From positions 186,001-250,000 of the forward strand of contig NZ_JAROCY010000001.1 in assembly GCF_029436685.1 (NCBI RefSeq): DNA of 64,000 nt, given 5' to 3'. The notes under the pieces are model-generated. The model was not told where the DNA came from and ran no database searches. It saw only the letters and a list, made by a program, of their open reading frames with translations. This DNA is from Novosphingobium cyanobacteriorum (lineage in GTDB: Bacteria; Pseudomonadota; Alphaproteobacteria; Sphingomonadales; Sphingomonadaceae). Positions 15,311-23,778 of this stretch are shown here, piece after piece; positions within the stretch are counted from its first letter, which is position 1; each line of letters begins with the position of its first letter. Position numbers and translations under genes: made by a program.

Positions 15311-17365
15311 CTAGGCCTTGACGAGAGCGGTCAGCAGACCGGGCGTCAGCACCTGCGGCAGTTCCTGTGGCGTGCCGCCTTGCGGATACCACATGTAAAG
15401 CGGCACGCCGGCGCGGCCATGCTCCTTCAGGAACGCGGCGATCTTCGGGTCCTGCCGAGTCCAGTCTCCGCGCATCACGGTGACGCCGCCCTTGCTGAAT
15501 GCTTCGGCCACCTGCGGTGCTGACAGCGAGGTCGCCTCGTTCACCTTGCACGAAAGGCACCAGTCAGCCGTCAGGTAGAGGAACACCGGCTTGCGCGCAG
15601 CAACGAGCTGATCCAGCCTTGCAGTGTCAAAGGCCACGCTGTGCAGCTCGTCCGCCTGGGCGGGGCTGCCTGCACTGGCCGGTTCCGCCACCACGCCAAA
15701 CAGCGCCAGCGCGACCGACGCCGTGGCGACGCCGAACGCGGGCCAGCCGTGCCGTCCCGCCTTTTGGCGCGCACCATACCACCACAGGCCCATGCCCAGC
15801 AGCAGCGCAGCGGCGAGCGCCATGGTCATGGCCGAAACGCCACCCTGCCGCCCGATGATCCAGGCAAGGCCCAGCGCGGTGGCGAACATCGGGATGGCAA
15901 GCAGGTGGCGCAGCGTGACCATCCAGTTGCCCGGACGCGGCATGAACCGGCGCAGCGCGGGCACGAAGCCGATCAGGAAGAACGGCAGCGCCATGCCCAC
16001 GCCCAGGCCCGCCATCACCGACAGCGCAGGGATCGGCGGCATCACCAGCGCCGCGCCCAGCGCCCCCGCCATGAACGGACCGGTGCAGGGCGTGGCAATG
16101 AACGCGGCCAGCGCCCCTGTGCCCATCGCGCTGACAAAGCCCGATTTGTTGCCTGATGTGGCGACGCTGAGGCCCGGCAGTTCAAACACGCCCGCCAGGT
16201 TCACCGCGATGGCGGTGACGAGCAGCAGCAGCACGCCGACGATTGCCGGGTTCTGCAGCTGGAACGCCCAGCCCACCGCCGCCCCGCCGCTGCGCAGCAA
16301 AAGCAGCAGCGCGCCCAGCGCCACCACCGTGCCGATGGTGCCCAGCGAATAGCCGAGCGCCTCGCTGCGCGCCTTGGTGTTGCCTTCGCCATAGCGGGCC
16401 AGCGCCAACGCCTTCAGGCTGAGGATCGGAAACACGCAGGGCATCAGGTTCAGGATCAGCCCGCCCAGCACCGCCGTGGCAAAGGCGACGAGGAACCCGG
16501 CGTCGAACCCCTGGGCCAGACCGGAAGATGGCGAGGCGGGCGCGGGCAGGGCGGTCGTGCGCTCAGCCGTGAAGGCAAAGCCCTTGTCGCCAACGCGGAT
16601 CACGCCCGAAAGCGCGCCACCCGGTGGGGTGATGCCCGCCGGTACGGTCAGCACCATGCCGCCTTCTACCGCGCGCGCCTGCGCATCCACCACCGGCTTG
16701 GCGGCATCGGGCGTGTCGATGAACAGGGTTGCCTTCTGCGCGGCGTCCATCCCCGGCAGGAACACCGAAACGCCCCTGGCGTCGGCACGGTAGCTGGCCT
16801 TGCCCTGCAGCGGCGCCGGCAGCGCTGTGCGGGCCTGCGCAAACAGGCGGGCCTGCGCTGCATCGGGCTGGCCGCTGCCGATGGCGATGGTGGCGTCCAG
16901 CGTGACCGGATCGGGCACGCAGGTGCCGGCATTGCAGATCAGCAGGTCCACATCGGCCTTCACCGGCACCATGCCCGTGGCCCCGGCGGGGATCGTGATA
17001 TCCTGCAGCAGCACGGTATCGCCTTCGTGGACATAGCTGACCAGCCCACCCGCAACCAGCGTGCTCGGCACGGGATGGCGCAGGGGGCCGGCCTGCCAGC
17101 CAGCGGGCATGGTCCAGGCCACCGTGGGCGCATAGCCGGACTCGCCGGGGTTGGACCAATAGATGTGCCAGCCGGGCCTGGGGGTGATGTGCAGCGCCAC
17201 CGTCAGCGCCAGGCCCGCAGCAGGACTGGCGCTTTCGGTAACGAGATCGGCGGTGAAGTGCTCGCGCACTTCATGGCTGGCGGCCATGGCCACCGACGGG
17301 GCGAACAGCGCCATCAGCAGCCCCGGCAGCAGCAGCTTCAGCGCGCGCCTTACCAATGAACCCAT
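15311..17365 (-). CDS. dsbD: DsbD/ScsB-type protein-disulfide reductase
   Basis: A 684-residue inner-membrane protein that carries electrons from cytoplasmic thioredoxin to periplasmic thiols. Order: signal peptide, periplasmic N-terminal domain (about 30-270), eight-helix membrane core with the cysteines in NLMPCVFPILSLKA and IATPCTGPFMAG, and a C-terminal thioredoxin-like domain with DWCLSCKVNEAT. Its start overlaps the ApbE gene by 16 bases, so it is the last gene of the TlpA-DUF4266-DUF3570-ApbE set. It probably keeps the upstream TlpA-like protein reduced (inference). Confidence 0.92.
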   Translation of the reverse strand: MGSLVRRALKLLLPGLLMALFAPSVAMAASHEVREHFTADLVTESASPAAGLALTVALHITPRPGWHIYWSNPGESGYAPTVAWTMPAGWQAGPLRHPVPSTLVAGGLVSYVHEGDTVLLQDITIPAGATGMVPVKADVDLLICNAGTCVPDPVTLDATIAIGSGQPDAAQARLFAQARTALPAPLQGKASYRADARGVSVFLPGMDAAQKATLFIDTPDAAKPVVDAQARAVEGGMVLTVPAGITPPGGALSGVIRVGDKGFAFTAERTTALPAPASPSSGLAQGFDAGFLVAFATAVLGGLILNLMPCVFPILSLKALALARYGEGNTKARSEALGYSLGTIGTVVALGALLLLLRSGGAAVGWAFQLQNPAIVGVLLLLVTAIAVNLAGVFELPGLSVATSGNKSGFVSAMGTGALAAFIATPCTGPFMAGALGAALVMPPIPALSVMAGLGVGMALPFFLIGFVPALRRFMPRPGNWMVTLRHLLAIPMFATALGLAWIIGRQGGVSAMTMALAAALLLGMGLWWYGARQKAGRHGWPAFGVATASVALALFGVVAEPASAGSPAQADELHSVAFDTARLDQLVAARKPVFLYLTADWCLSCKVNEATSLSAPQVAEAFSKGGVTVMRGDWTRQDPKIAAFLKEHGRAGVPLYMWYPQGGTPQELPQVLTPGLLTALVKA

Positions 17366-18225
17366 GATTGGACCCCTTCGGATTTGAGGAAGGTTTCCGC
17401 TTCGCGCCCACGCAGCATGGCGAGCGTTGAAAGCGTGCCTGCCTGAAGGCAGGTCTTGGCCGCGACCGTCACGGATCGCGGGGGATGTTCCACCGGATAG
17501 CCGGTGCGCGGATCAAGGATGTGGCTGTAGCGCCGCCCCTTCTTCAGCAGGAAGCGCCGCGCATCGCCGCTGGTGGCGATCGCGCCTCCGGCAATGTGCA
17601 GCACCCCGCCCGTGTCCTTCGTCGGATCGAGCGATTCAATGGCGATGCGCCAGCGCCCCTCGCGCTTGGGTGCCGTGGTGGCGAGATCGCCGCCGAAGTT
17701 GACCATCGCCGGCACGTCGGGCGCGGCCTGCCGCACGGCCATGGCCGCCCGGTCCACCGCATATTCCTTGCAGATGCCGCCCAGGTCGATTTCCATGCCG
17801 GCGGGCAGGGTGATCACCGGATTGTCCCAGCGCACCTTGCTCCACCCCACAAGCGGCAGCACCTTCTGCACCAGCGCGCGCGAAGGCACGTTGGCCGATC
17901 CATCGAACTTCCACACACGCCGCAGCACGCCCGAGGTGATGTCGAAGCGCCCTTCGCTCAGCTCATGCACCTGCGCCGCATAGGCGATCAGCCCGGCGGT
18001 TTCGGCATCCACTTCCACCGGTTCCCCTTGCGCGCTGTTGATGCGCGAGACGATGCCGGTGGGCTTGTAGCGGGTGTACTTTTCCTCGATGCGGCGGGCC
18101 TCAACCTCACCGATCGCGCCAAGACGCACGGCGAGGGCGGGATCGTCGGTCTCCACCTTGATCTCGCAAGGGCTGGCCATCGCCGAAAAGGAATGGCTGT
18201 GCACCTGCAGGCCCGTGTCCGTCAT
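17350..18225 (-). CDS. apbE: FAD:protein FMN transferase (ApbE family)
   Basis: A 291-residue ApbE-like protein that would attach FMN covalently to Thr/Ser of extracytoplasmic proteins. Characteristic segments are SAMASPCEIKV near the N-terminus, FDITSGVLRRVWKFDG, IDLGGICKEYAVDRA, VNFGGDLATT, and the C-terminal SHILDPRTGYPVEHPPRSVTV metal/FAD-binding region. No clear signal peptide or lipobox is seen at the chosen start, which is unusual for a periplasmic enzyme. No obvious flavinylation motif (SGAT-like) was found in the neighbouring proteins, so its target is unknown. Confidence 0.88.
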   Translation of the reverse strand: MTDTGLQVHSHSFSAMASPCEIKVETDDPALAVRLGAIGEVEARRIEEKYTRYKPTGIVSRINSAQGEPVEVDAETAGLIAYAAQVHELSEGRFDITSGVLRRVWKFDGSANVPSRALVQKVLPLVGWSKVRWDNPVITLPAGMEIDLGGICKEYAVDRAAMAVRQAAPDVPAMVNFGGDLATTAPKREGRWRIAIESLDPTKDTGGVLHIAGGAIATSGDARRFLLKKGRRYSHILDPRTGYPVEHPPRSVTVAAKTCLQAGTLSTLAMLRGREAETFLKSEGVQSWVHW

Positions 18226-18232
18226 CGTGTCC

Positions 18233-19615
18233 TCAACGGAAGGTCACGCGCACGCCGCCGACCACGCTGATCGACTTGGAGCCCGAGAACAGGTCGGTCG
18301 TCGCCAGGTTGCCCGGCAGGGTGCGGTCGAAGTGCAGGCCATACTGCCAGTATCGCTCGGCCGAGCCATAGACCTCGATGTTCGAAGCCACCTTCGCGCC
18401 GCCCCTCAGCCCCAGCGTCCACGCCCCGAACCGGCTGAGCCGCGAATCCGAACTGGCCATCCTGGGCGTCGGCTCGTCCAGATAGAGAAAGTAGCGAAAG
18501 AAATTCGCCTGCGTCTGGTGATACCAGCGCACCCCCGGCTCCAGATAGAAGCTGCGGCCGATCGGCACGTGCTCCGAAAGGGCGAAGGTCACCGACTTGA
18601 TCCCCCAGCTGTCGCGATACCACCGCGCCGAAGCATCCGTCACGAACGATCCCAGCGCCAGCTTGCTGCCGAAATAGACCGAGTGCCGGTTCCGTTCGAA
18701 GGGGCGGCGTTCATAGAGCGAGAAGAACGGATCGCCACTGCTGCGGTCCACCAGCGAGATCAGCTTGTACGGGTCCGTGTGGTAACCCGTGCTGTGGCCA
18801 TAGCTGTAGTTCAGCTGCACCAGCCATTCCGGCGTCAGCACCTGCGTGAACCCGGCAACCACGTTGTAGACCTTCTTCAGCCGCGATTTGCCCACCGAAT
18901 AGCTGCCCATGTCGCCCAGCGCGTCGGGAATGCCGAAGTACGGGCGGATGGTGTCGTATTCGTAGTTGAAGCCGAGCGAGACGGTGGTGTTCTTGCGGAA
19001 CAGCTCCTTGGCCAAGGTGGTGCGCACCGATCGCGAGGTGAAATCGAACTCGTGGCTGTAGCCGCCACCCACGCTCAGCTTCAGCCCTTCGGCCACCGGC
19101 ACGGTCGCGCCCACGTCAACGGCATAGCGCCGGTCGTGGAAGGTCTTGTCCACCGGCAGTTTTCCCGGCTCGATGGTATAGGTGCCCGATGAACTGGTGC
19201 AGCCGTCGATCGGGCACAGCTCGCCATCGGCGGCCTTGGCCCTCTGCTGCGGCGGTTCGAAGCGTTCCACGCTGTTTGATCGGATCGCCCCGTTGGGCGT
19301 CGCCCCGGTCAGCGCGTCGAACGTGCCCTTGATCGAGAAGGTGGAGCCGTTCGAGCGGTTCCACGTCAGCCCCGCCTCGGCCTCGATCGCGCGGACGCGG
19401 TCGTCATCCTCCTGGTAGAACAGCACCGCGCTGTCGGCCACCAGGGTGCCGGGCTCGCTCGCCGTCTCGTCATAGGCGTTGGGCGCGCGCTGCGGGGCAG
19501 AGACGCCGGCATCGGTGCCGCCGCTCGCTTCCTGCGCATGGCCCGCCATCGGGGCGAGCAGGCCCGCCGCCAGCAGCGAAAGCGCGGCGGCGACCTTTCC
19601 TTCGGTCAGTTGCAT
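18233..19615 (-). CDS. DUF3570 outer-membrane-barrel-like protein
   Basis: A 460-residue exported protein with a signal peptide ending near GHAQE (about residue 30). The body is rich in alternating hydrophobic strands and aromatic residues (VTFALSEHVPIGRSFYLEPG, FFRYFLYLDEPTPRM) and ends in VVGGVRVTFR with a terminal basic residue, suggesting a beta-barrel. I recognise it as DUF3570, a family found beside DUF4266 and ApbE. Its start overlaps the DUF4266 gene by ten bases. The function is unknown; placement in the outer membrane is inferred. Confidence 0.8.
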   Translation of the reverse strand: MQLTEGKVAAALSLLAAGLLAPMAGHAQEASGGTDAGVSAPQRAPNAYDETASEPGTLVADSAVLFYQEDDDRVRAIEAEAGLTWNRSNGSTFSIKGTFDALTGATPNGAIRSNSVERFEPPQQRAKAADGELCPIDGCTSSSGTYTIEPGKLPVDKTFHDRRYAVDVGATVPVAEGLKLSVGGGYSHEFDFTSRSVRTTLAKELFRKNTTVSLGFNYEYDTIRPYFGIPDALGDMGSYSVGKSRLKKVYNVVAGFTQVLTPEWLVQLNYSYGHSTGYHTDPYKLISLVDRSSGDPFFSLYERRPFERNRHSVYFGSKLALGSFVTDASARWYRDSWGIKSVTFALSEHVPIGRSFYLEPGVRWYHQTQANFFRYFLYLDEPTPRMASSDSRLSRFGAWTLGLRGGAKVASNIEVYGSAERYWQYGLHFDRTLPGNLATTDLFSGSKSISVVGGVRVTFR

Positions 19616-19836
19616 CCGCAGCCTCCGCCATCGAAGCTGCGGCCACCCGAAGCGGCTTCCTTGCTGAAATAGGTGTGCTCGTCGAATGAAAGGATCGCCG
19701 GTTCACGCGCCAGCTGCATGGACTTGCGCGCCAGCACGTCGCGCTGCCACGGTTCGGCCCCCATGTGCGCGCAGCCGCCCAGCGAAAGCGCCGCGCCCAG
19801 CATCAGCACCGCCTGCCTGATCGCCGCCCGCCTCAC
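19606..19836 (-). CDS. DUF4266 small lipoprotein
   Basis: A 76-residue lipoprotein. The signal peptide ends in a lipobox (LSLGGCAHM, Cys at 22). The mature part has AEPWQRDVLARKSMQL and HTYFSKEAASGG and ends in GGGCGCN, a tail with two cysteines one residue apart. I believe this ending is typical of DUF4266. The two cysteines could be thiol partners of the TlpA and DsbD proteins encoded with it, or a metal site; neither is shown. It overlaps the TlpA gene by four bases and the DUF3570 gene by ten. Confidence 0.82.
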   Translation of the reverse strand: MRRAAIRQAVLMLGAALSLGGCAHMGAEPWQRDVLARKSMQLAREPAILSFDEHTYFSKEAASGGRSFDGGGCGCN

Positions 19837-20318
19837 TTTTCGCGCACCAGCTGGGCCACGTGGCCTTCGTATTCGGCGGCCTTGTTGGGGAAGAAGCCTT
19901 GGTGGCGAAAGCGCATCTTGCCGTCGCGGTCGAACACCAGCGAGGTCGGCATGTCATTGACTTTCCACGCCCGCGCGATGTCGCCCTTGCTGTCCCACAC
20001 CACCGGCAGGGTGGAGCGGACCTGGCGCAGGAAGGCGTCGGCGGCGGGGCGCTGGCGGTCGACGTTGACGGTCAGCACCACAAGGTCGTTCGCGCCATAG
20101 CGGCCGGCCAGGCCCTGCATGAACGGGAACGACTGCTTGCAAGGGCCGCACCACGATGCCCAGAAATCGACGAGCACGACCTTGCCCTTGTAGCGCGAGA
20201 GGTCGAGCCCCGCAGCCTCTGCGGCCTGCGCGGTGGTGGCTGCGGGCAGGGCGCCTGCCAGGGCGAGCGCGCTGCCCAGCGCCAGCATGGCGCGGCGCGT
20301 GAAATTGCTGGTATTCAT
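19833..20318 (-). CDS. TlpA-like periplasmic thioredoxin
   Basis: A 161-residue exported thioredoxin-fold protein. The N-terminus (NFTRRAMLALGSALALAG) has an RR pair and hydrophobic stretch compatible with Tat or Sec export. The active site is FWASWCGPCKQSFP, and MPTSLVFDRDGKM holds the cis-proline segment. ATG 20318 is chosen because AAGGAAGG precedes it; a longer reading back to 20366 lacks a signal sequence. It is the first gene of the thiol/flavin set and lies 45 bases after the RTX-B stop on the same strand, so read-through from the RTX-B promoter is possible. Confidence 0.9.
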   Translation of the reverse strand: MNTSNFTRRAMLALGSALALAGALPAATTAQAAEAAGLDLSRYKGKVVLVDFWASWCGPCKQSFPFMQGLAGRYGANDLVVLTVNVDRQRPAADAFLRQVRSTLPVVWDSKGDIARAWKVNDMPTSLVFDRDGKMRFRHQGFFPNKAAEYEGHVAQLVREK

Positions 20319-20362
20319 TATGATCCCTTCCTTTGGCCCCCCGGCGTCCAGGCAATTGCGTG

Positions 20363-21691
20363 TCACAAGACGATGTCGGCTGAGGTAATCGTGTGCGTGC
20401 CGTCCAATCGGATCACGAAGTCCGCCGTGGTGTCCCCGTTCACCTCACCCATGATGTAGGTGTTTCCGCCCGAGACCATGTAGCGCAGCTCGCCACCGGT
20501 ATGGTTGTGGAAGTTGTTCTGGCCAATGAAGACGAAGGCCTGGTCGCCCGCCTCGCCATATCCGCTGGCCTGCACCACCGCGTCGATCAGGTGCAGGTCC
20601 ACCTTGTCGCCGCTGGTGAAGTCCACGATCTCGTCTGCCGTGGTGGTCGTCTTGCCGGTATCGCCCAGCGCGGTGAACACGAATGCATCGTTGCCCGCGC
20701 CGCCGGTCATCACGTCAAGGCCCGTGCCGCCGGTGATCGTGTCGTTCCCGCCACCGGCAAGGATAGTGTCGTTGCCCGCAAGTCCCGACAGCACGTTCAC
20801 CGCATCATTGCCGGTCAATGTATTTGCGCCGGTGTTGCCCGTGCCGTTGATGGCGGCGGTACCGGTCAGGATCAGGGCCTCGATATTGGCCCCCAGCACG
20901 TGGCTCACGCTGGCGTTCACCGTGTCGGTCCCTTCGCCCACGTTCTCGCCACATACGTCTCCGGCGTTGTCGACATAGAACGTGTCGTTGCCCGCGCCGC
21001 CATTCATGTGGTCCGCGCCCGCACCACCGTCGATCCTGTCGTTTCCGCCAAGGCCGGTCAGCGTGTTGGCGGCGGCATTGCCGGTGATCGTGTTGGCCAG
21101 GCCGTTCCCCGTCCCGTCGATTGCATCCACGCCGGTCAGCAGCAGCTTCTCGATATTGTTGCCCAGGGTATGGCTCACGCTCGCTCTCACCTGGTCGCTG
21201 CCTTCACCGGCATTTTCGGTGCAGGTGTCGCCCACGTTGTCGACGATGTAGGTATCGTTGCCCAGGCCACCGATCATCGTGTCGGCACCCGCGCCGCCGC
21301 TGATGTAATCGTTTCCGCCCAGCCCGCTCAGCGTGTTGGTGGCGGCGTTGCCGTACATCTTGTTGTCCGCATCGTTGCCGGTGCCGTTGATCGCTGCACT
21401 GCCGATCAGATACAGGTTCTCGATGTTGGCACCCAGTGTCCAGCTGATCCTCGCCTTCACCGTGTCGGTGCCTTGGCCGGTGGCCTCGATCACCTTGTCG
21501 CCCACGTTGTCGACAAAGTAGGTGTCGTTGCCCAGCCCGCCGGTCATCGTGTCGGCGCCCTTGCCACCGTCGATCTTGTCGTCGCCGCCCAGGCCGGTAA
21601 GGATGTCGTCACCGCTGCCGCCGCTCATCACGTCGGCAAGGTCGGTGCCCGTCAGGTTGTCGGCGCCCGTGGTGCCGGTGAACGTACCCAT
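20363..21691 (-). CDS. RTX-type calcium-binding secreted protein B
   Basis: A 442-residue acidic, glycine-rich protein lacking an N-terminal signal peptide. Three copies of a 90-residue unit (starting with GGLGNDTY or similar, containing LGANIE and INGTGN) cover about residues 51-317, each followed by nonapeptide repeats. The last 100 residues ([38 protein letters not shown] at the end) match the C-terminus of RTX protein A and should be a type I secretion signal. Promoter element P3 lies 54 bases upstream. No catalytic domain is seen; surface or matrix roles are typical for such proteins. Confidence 0.88.
   Translation of the reverse strand: MGTFTGTTGADNLTGTDLADVMSGGSGDDILTGLGGDDKIDGGKGADTMTGGLGNDTYFVDNVGDKVIEATGQGTDTVKARISWTLGANIENLYLIGSAAINGTGNDADNKMYGNAATNTLSGLGGNDYISGGAGADTMIGGLGNDTYIVDNVGDTCTENAGEGSDQVRASVSHTLGNNIEKLLLTGVDAIDGTGNGLANTITGNAAANTLTGLGGNDRIDGGAGADHMNGGAGNDTFYVDNAGDVCGENVGEGTDTVNASVSHVLGANIEALILTGTAAINGTGNTGANTLTGNDAVNVLSGLAGNDTILAGGGNDTITGGTGLDVMTGGAGNDAFVFTALGDTGKTTTTADEIVDFTSGDKVDLHLIDAVVQASGYGEAGDQAFVFIGQNNFHNHTGGELRYMVSGGNTYIMGEVNGDTTADFVIRLDGTHTITSADIVL
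20732..21541 (-). repeat. Three 270-bp tandem repeats inside the RTX-B gene
   Basis: The 90-residue protein unit is repeated in phase, giving DNA units at about 21272-21541, 21002-21271 and 20732-21001. The copies are diverged at the amino-acid level, so this is an old internal duplication rather than a recent expansion. The last unit is the least complete. Confidence 0.75.
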
Positions 21692-21740
21692 CCCGTCAAT
21701 CTCCTGTCATCCCGGCCACGCTGTTGGCGCAGCATTCGCC

Positions 21741-21770
21741 CCTACAACGGACCAGGATCGGCAGTTATTC
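21741..21770 (-). promoter_or_regulatory. ECF-type promoter element P3 (RTX-B)
   Basis: On the minus strand GAATAA (21765-21770) is followed after 15 bases by CGTTGTAGG (21741-21749). The nine-base -10 part is identical to those of P1 and P5. The spacer is one base longer than in the other four sites. Confidence 0.65.
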
Positions 21771-21848
21771 CGTGGCCGGTTGACGAAATCGCAGGACTAA
21801 GGGTTACTGCATATTAGGGATGACTGATTTTGCGGTATCCGCTGCGGC

Positions 21849-23147
21849 TTAGCCGACAAAACCCCAGCCATAGGTATCGTCGCGTCCCTGCGGGCCCAGG
21901 TCGCGCGCGCTCTTTTCCAGCCGGGCACGGCATGTTGCAGCGTCCGATCCAGCAGCGGTGCAGCGCGCCATCCACGCGGCTACCCGCGGCGTGGCGAACG
22001 ATGTGCCCGAAAAGCGCCCGGTTCCGCCGGCAGCATTTGCGGCCGGCACATCCACGCCATGTGCGGCCAGGTCCACGTATGCGTCTCGGTTGGCATAGCG
22101 ATAGATGCGCATGTCCTTGTCCACCGCCGTCACGGCAATCACGCCGGGCAGCGCCGCGGGATAGGCGGGCGGGGCGGATGGCCCACCGTTGCCCGCTGCG
22201 GCCACGATGGCGCGGCCCTTGGAAATCATGTCGGCAATCAGCCGGTCGATCACCGCGTTGCGCGGGCCGGCAAGGCTCATGTTGATCACCGTCGGGCCCT
22301 GCGCCGTCACCCATTCCAGCGCGTCGGCCAGCACATCGGCCGAGGTGAAAGGCTTCGCTGCGGGCCCGCGAAATATGTTGGCGGAATAGATTGTCGGCTG
22401 CCCCGCCTGCGCCAGGATTGAGGCGACCGCCGTGCCGTGCGCCGTCGCCGCGCCGGGCGTGCGGCCTGCCGCCCAGGTCACCACCCTAGCTCCAGCCAGC
22501 GCGGGGTGCCCTGCCACATCGGTGTCGATCATCCCCACGCGAAAGGCATCGGCACTGGCAGACGGCTGCGCACTGGCGCCTTTCGCCTTGCGCGGCTTGC
22601 CACCGCCGGCCACGCCCAGCCCGTAATAATGGACGAAGTCCACGGTCGCCGCCGGATCGGCCTGCGCCACCGCGGCGCGTGCATTTTTCAGGCTCAGCCC
22701 CGCCGGAGCTGAAAGGCGCACGATGTGATGGCCCAAGGATGCAAGTGTCTGGTCGGATATCACCTTGAAGCCCTGCGCGCCCAGGCGGGCGATGGCGTCT
22801 GACGAAAGATCCATCGCACTCACTTCGCCGCGCCGCACGGGAAAACCGGCGTCGTCGCGGTCGGGCCATTCGTCCCGCGCCAGGATGTCGATCAGGTCCG
22901 CACCCGCCATCAGGCGGTCGGTCGCATCGTCCATCCCTTTTTCGTTCTCGCTGCGCTCGGCGCGCTCTTCACGCTCCCGTTCGGGTCGCTCGGTTTCGGG
23001 CCTTTCAGTTTCGGGCCTCTCGGGGCGCTCGACCTCCACTTCGCGCTCTTCCACTTCTGGCGGTTCCGCGGCGCGGGCACAGGTGATGGCGCCGCCGTGC
23101 AGCGTCATGGCGAGCATGGCCGCCGTTAAGTACCTCGTGCCCCACAT
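21849..23147 (-). CDS. Subtilisin-like (S8) protease B
   Basis: About 432 residues from ATG 23147. After a signal peptide comes a strongly charged Glu/Arg/Pro stretch (about 30-70, ERPETERPETERP-type repeats), a prodomain-like region (about 110-175), then the S8 domain with an intact set: D208 (GMIDTDV), H237 (AHGTAVAS), N320 (AAAGNGG) and S383 (SGTSFATP). A GTG 15 bases further upstream extends the frame, but the promoter element P4 lies so close that the mRNA would start at about ATG 23147, possibly leaderless. It is transcribed away from sigma gene B and toward RTX-B. Confidence 0.87.
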   Translation of the reverse strand: MWGTRYLTAAMLAMTLHGGAITCARAAEPPEVEEREVEVERPERPETERPETERPEREREERAERSENEKGMDDATDRLMAGADLIDILARDEWPDRDDAGFPVRRGEVSAMDLSSDAIARLGAQGFKVISDQTLASLGHHIVRLSAPAGLSLKNARAAVAQADPAATVDFVHYYGLGVAGGGKPRKAKGASAQPSASADAFRVGMIDTDVAGHPALAGARVVTWAAGRTPGAATAHGTAVASILAQAGQPTIYSANIFRGPAAKPFTSADVLADALEWVTAQGPTVINMSLAGPRNAVIDRLIADMISKGRAIVAAAGNGGPSAPPAYPAALPGVIAVTAVDKDMRIYRYANRDAYVDLAAHGVDVPAANAAGGTGRFSGTSFATPRVAAWMARCTAAGSDAATCRARLEKSARDLGPQGRDDTYGWGFVG

Positions 23148-23155
23148 GCCATCAT

Positions 23156-23179
23156 AACGCACGCCCGTTCGCCCTATTC
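23156..23179 (-). promoter_or_regulatory. ECF-type promoter element P4 (protease B)
   Basis: On the minus strand GAATAG (23174-23179) is followed after 14 bases by CGTT (23156-23159) and then ATGATGG. Only eight bases separate CGTT from ATG 23147, so transcription would begin at or next to the start codon. Confidence 0.65.
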
Positions 23180-23222
23180 CGCGTTAACGCAATTTTGTTT
23201 AGCCTGCCTTCACGCCGATGGG

Positions 23223-23251
23223 GAATAGTCGACGTTGGTCGGCGTTGTAGG
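23223..23251 (+). promoter_or_regulatory. ECF-type promoter element P5 (sigma factor B)
   Basis: GAATAG (23223-23228), 14-base spacer, CGTTGTAGG (23243-23251), 43 bases from CGTT to the sigma start codon. It is divergent from P4, about 45 bases away, so one intergenic region serves both the protease and the sigma operon. Confidence 0.7.
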
Positions 23252-23289
23252 GTCGTGGGTCTGATGGAAGCCTTGCAGGGGATGGTCTG

Positions 23290-23778
23290 ATGCGCGCCCG
23301 GATCGTGGCCGCGTTGCCGCGCCTGCGCCGTTTCTGCCAGGCGATGACTGGCAACGCCGATGATGGAGACGATTTGATGCAGGCCACGGTGGAGCGGGCC
23401 CTTGCGCGCAGCGATCAGTTCGATCCGCAGACGCGGCTGGACAGCTGGCTGTTCCGCATCGCCCAGAACCTTCACATCGATGCGGTGCGCCGCACCCGCC
23501 GTCGCGGGGCGCACCTGCCCGATGATGAACTGCTGCACGTGGCGGGCGAAGATGGGCGCATTCTGGTCGAAAACCGCTCGGAGCTGGCCGTGGCGCAGCA
23601 CGCGCTGCAGCAATTGCCCGAAGACCAGCGTGCCGTCTTCGTGCTCGTCGTGGTCGAAGGGCAGGGCTATCGTGAAGTGGCCGAAACGCTGGGCATTCCC
23701 ATCGGCACGGTGATGAGCCGGCTCGCCCGCGCCCGCTCGCGCATCGGCGACGTATTGGGACGGAGGGCCGTGGCATGA
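23290..23778 (+). CDS. ECF RNA polymerase sigma factor B
   Basis: A 162-residue group 4 sigma factor, paralogous along its length to sigma factor A: region 2 with RLRRFCQAMTGNADDGDDLM and LDSWLFRIAQNLHIDAVRR, region 4 with LPEDQRAVFVLVVVEGQGY and PIGTVMSRLARARSR. AGGGGA precedes the ATG. The stop overlaps the anti-sigma start (ATGA). Since P5 matches the element in front of sigma A, the two factors may recognise the same promoters or cross-activate each other. Confidence 0.92.
   Translation: MRARIVAALPRLRRFCQAMTGNADDGDDLMQATVERALARSDQFDPQTRLDSWLFRIAQNLHIDAVRRTRRRGAHLPDDELLHVAGEDGRILVENRSELAVAQHALQQLPEDQRAVFVLVVVEGQGYREVAETLGIPIGTVMSRLARARSRIGDVLGRRAVA

Noticed and set aside
20732..21541. Repeats in the RTX-B gene as a CRISPR array
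   Set aside because: The repeat period is 270 bp, in frame and protein-coding; no short identical repeats with unique spacers occur.
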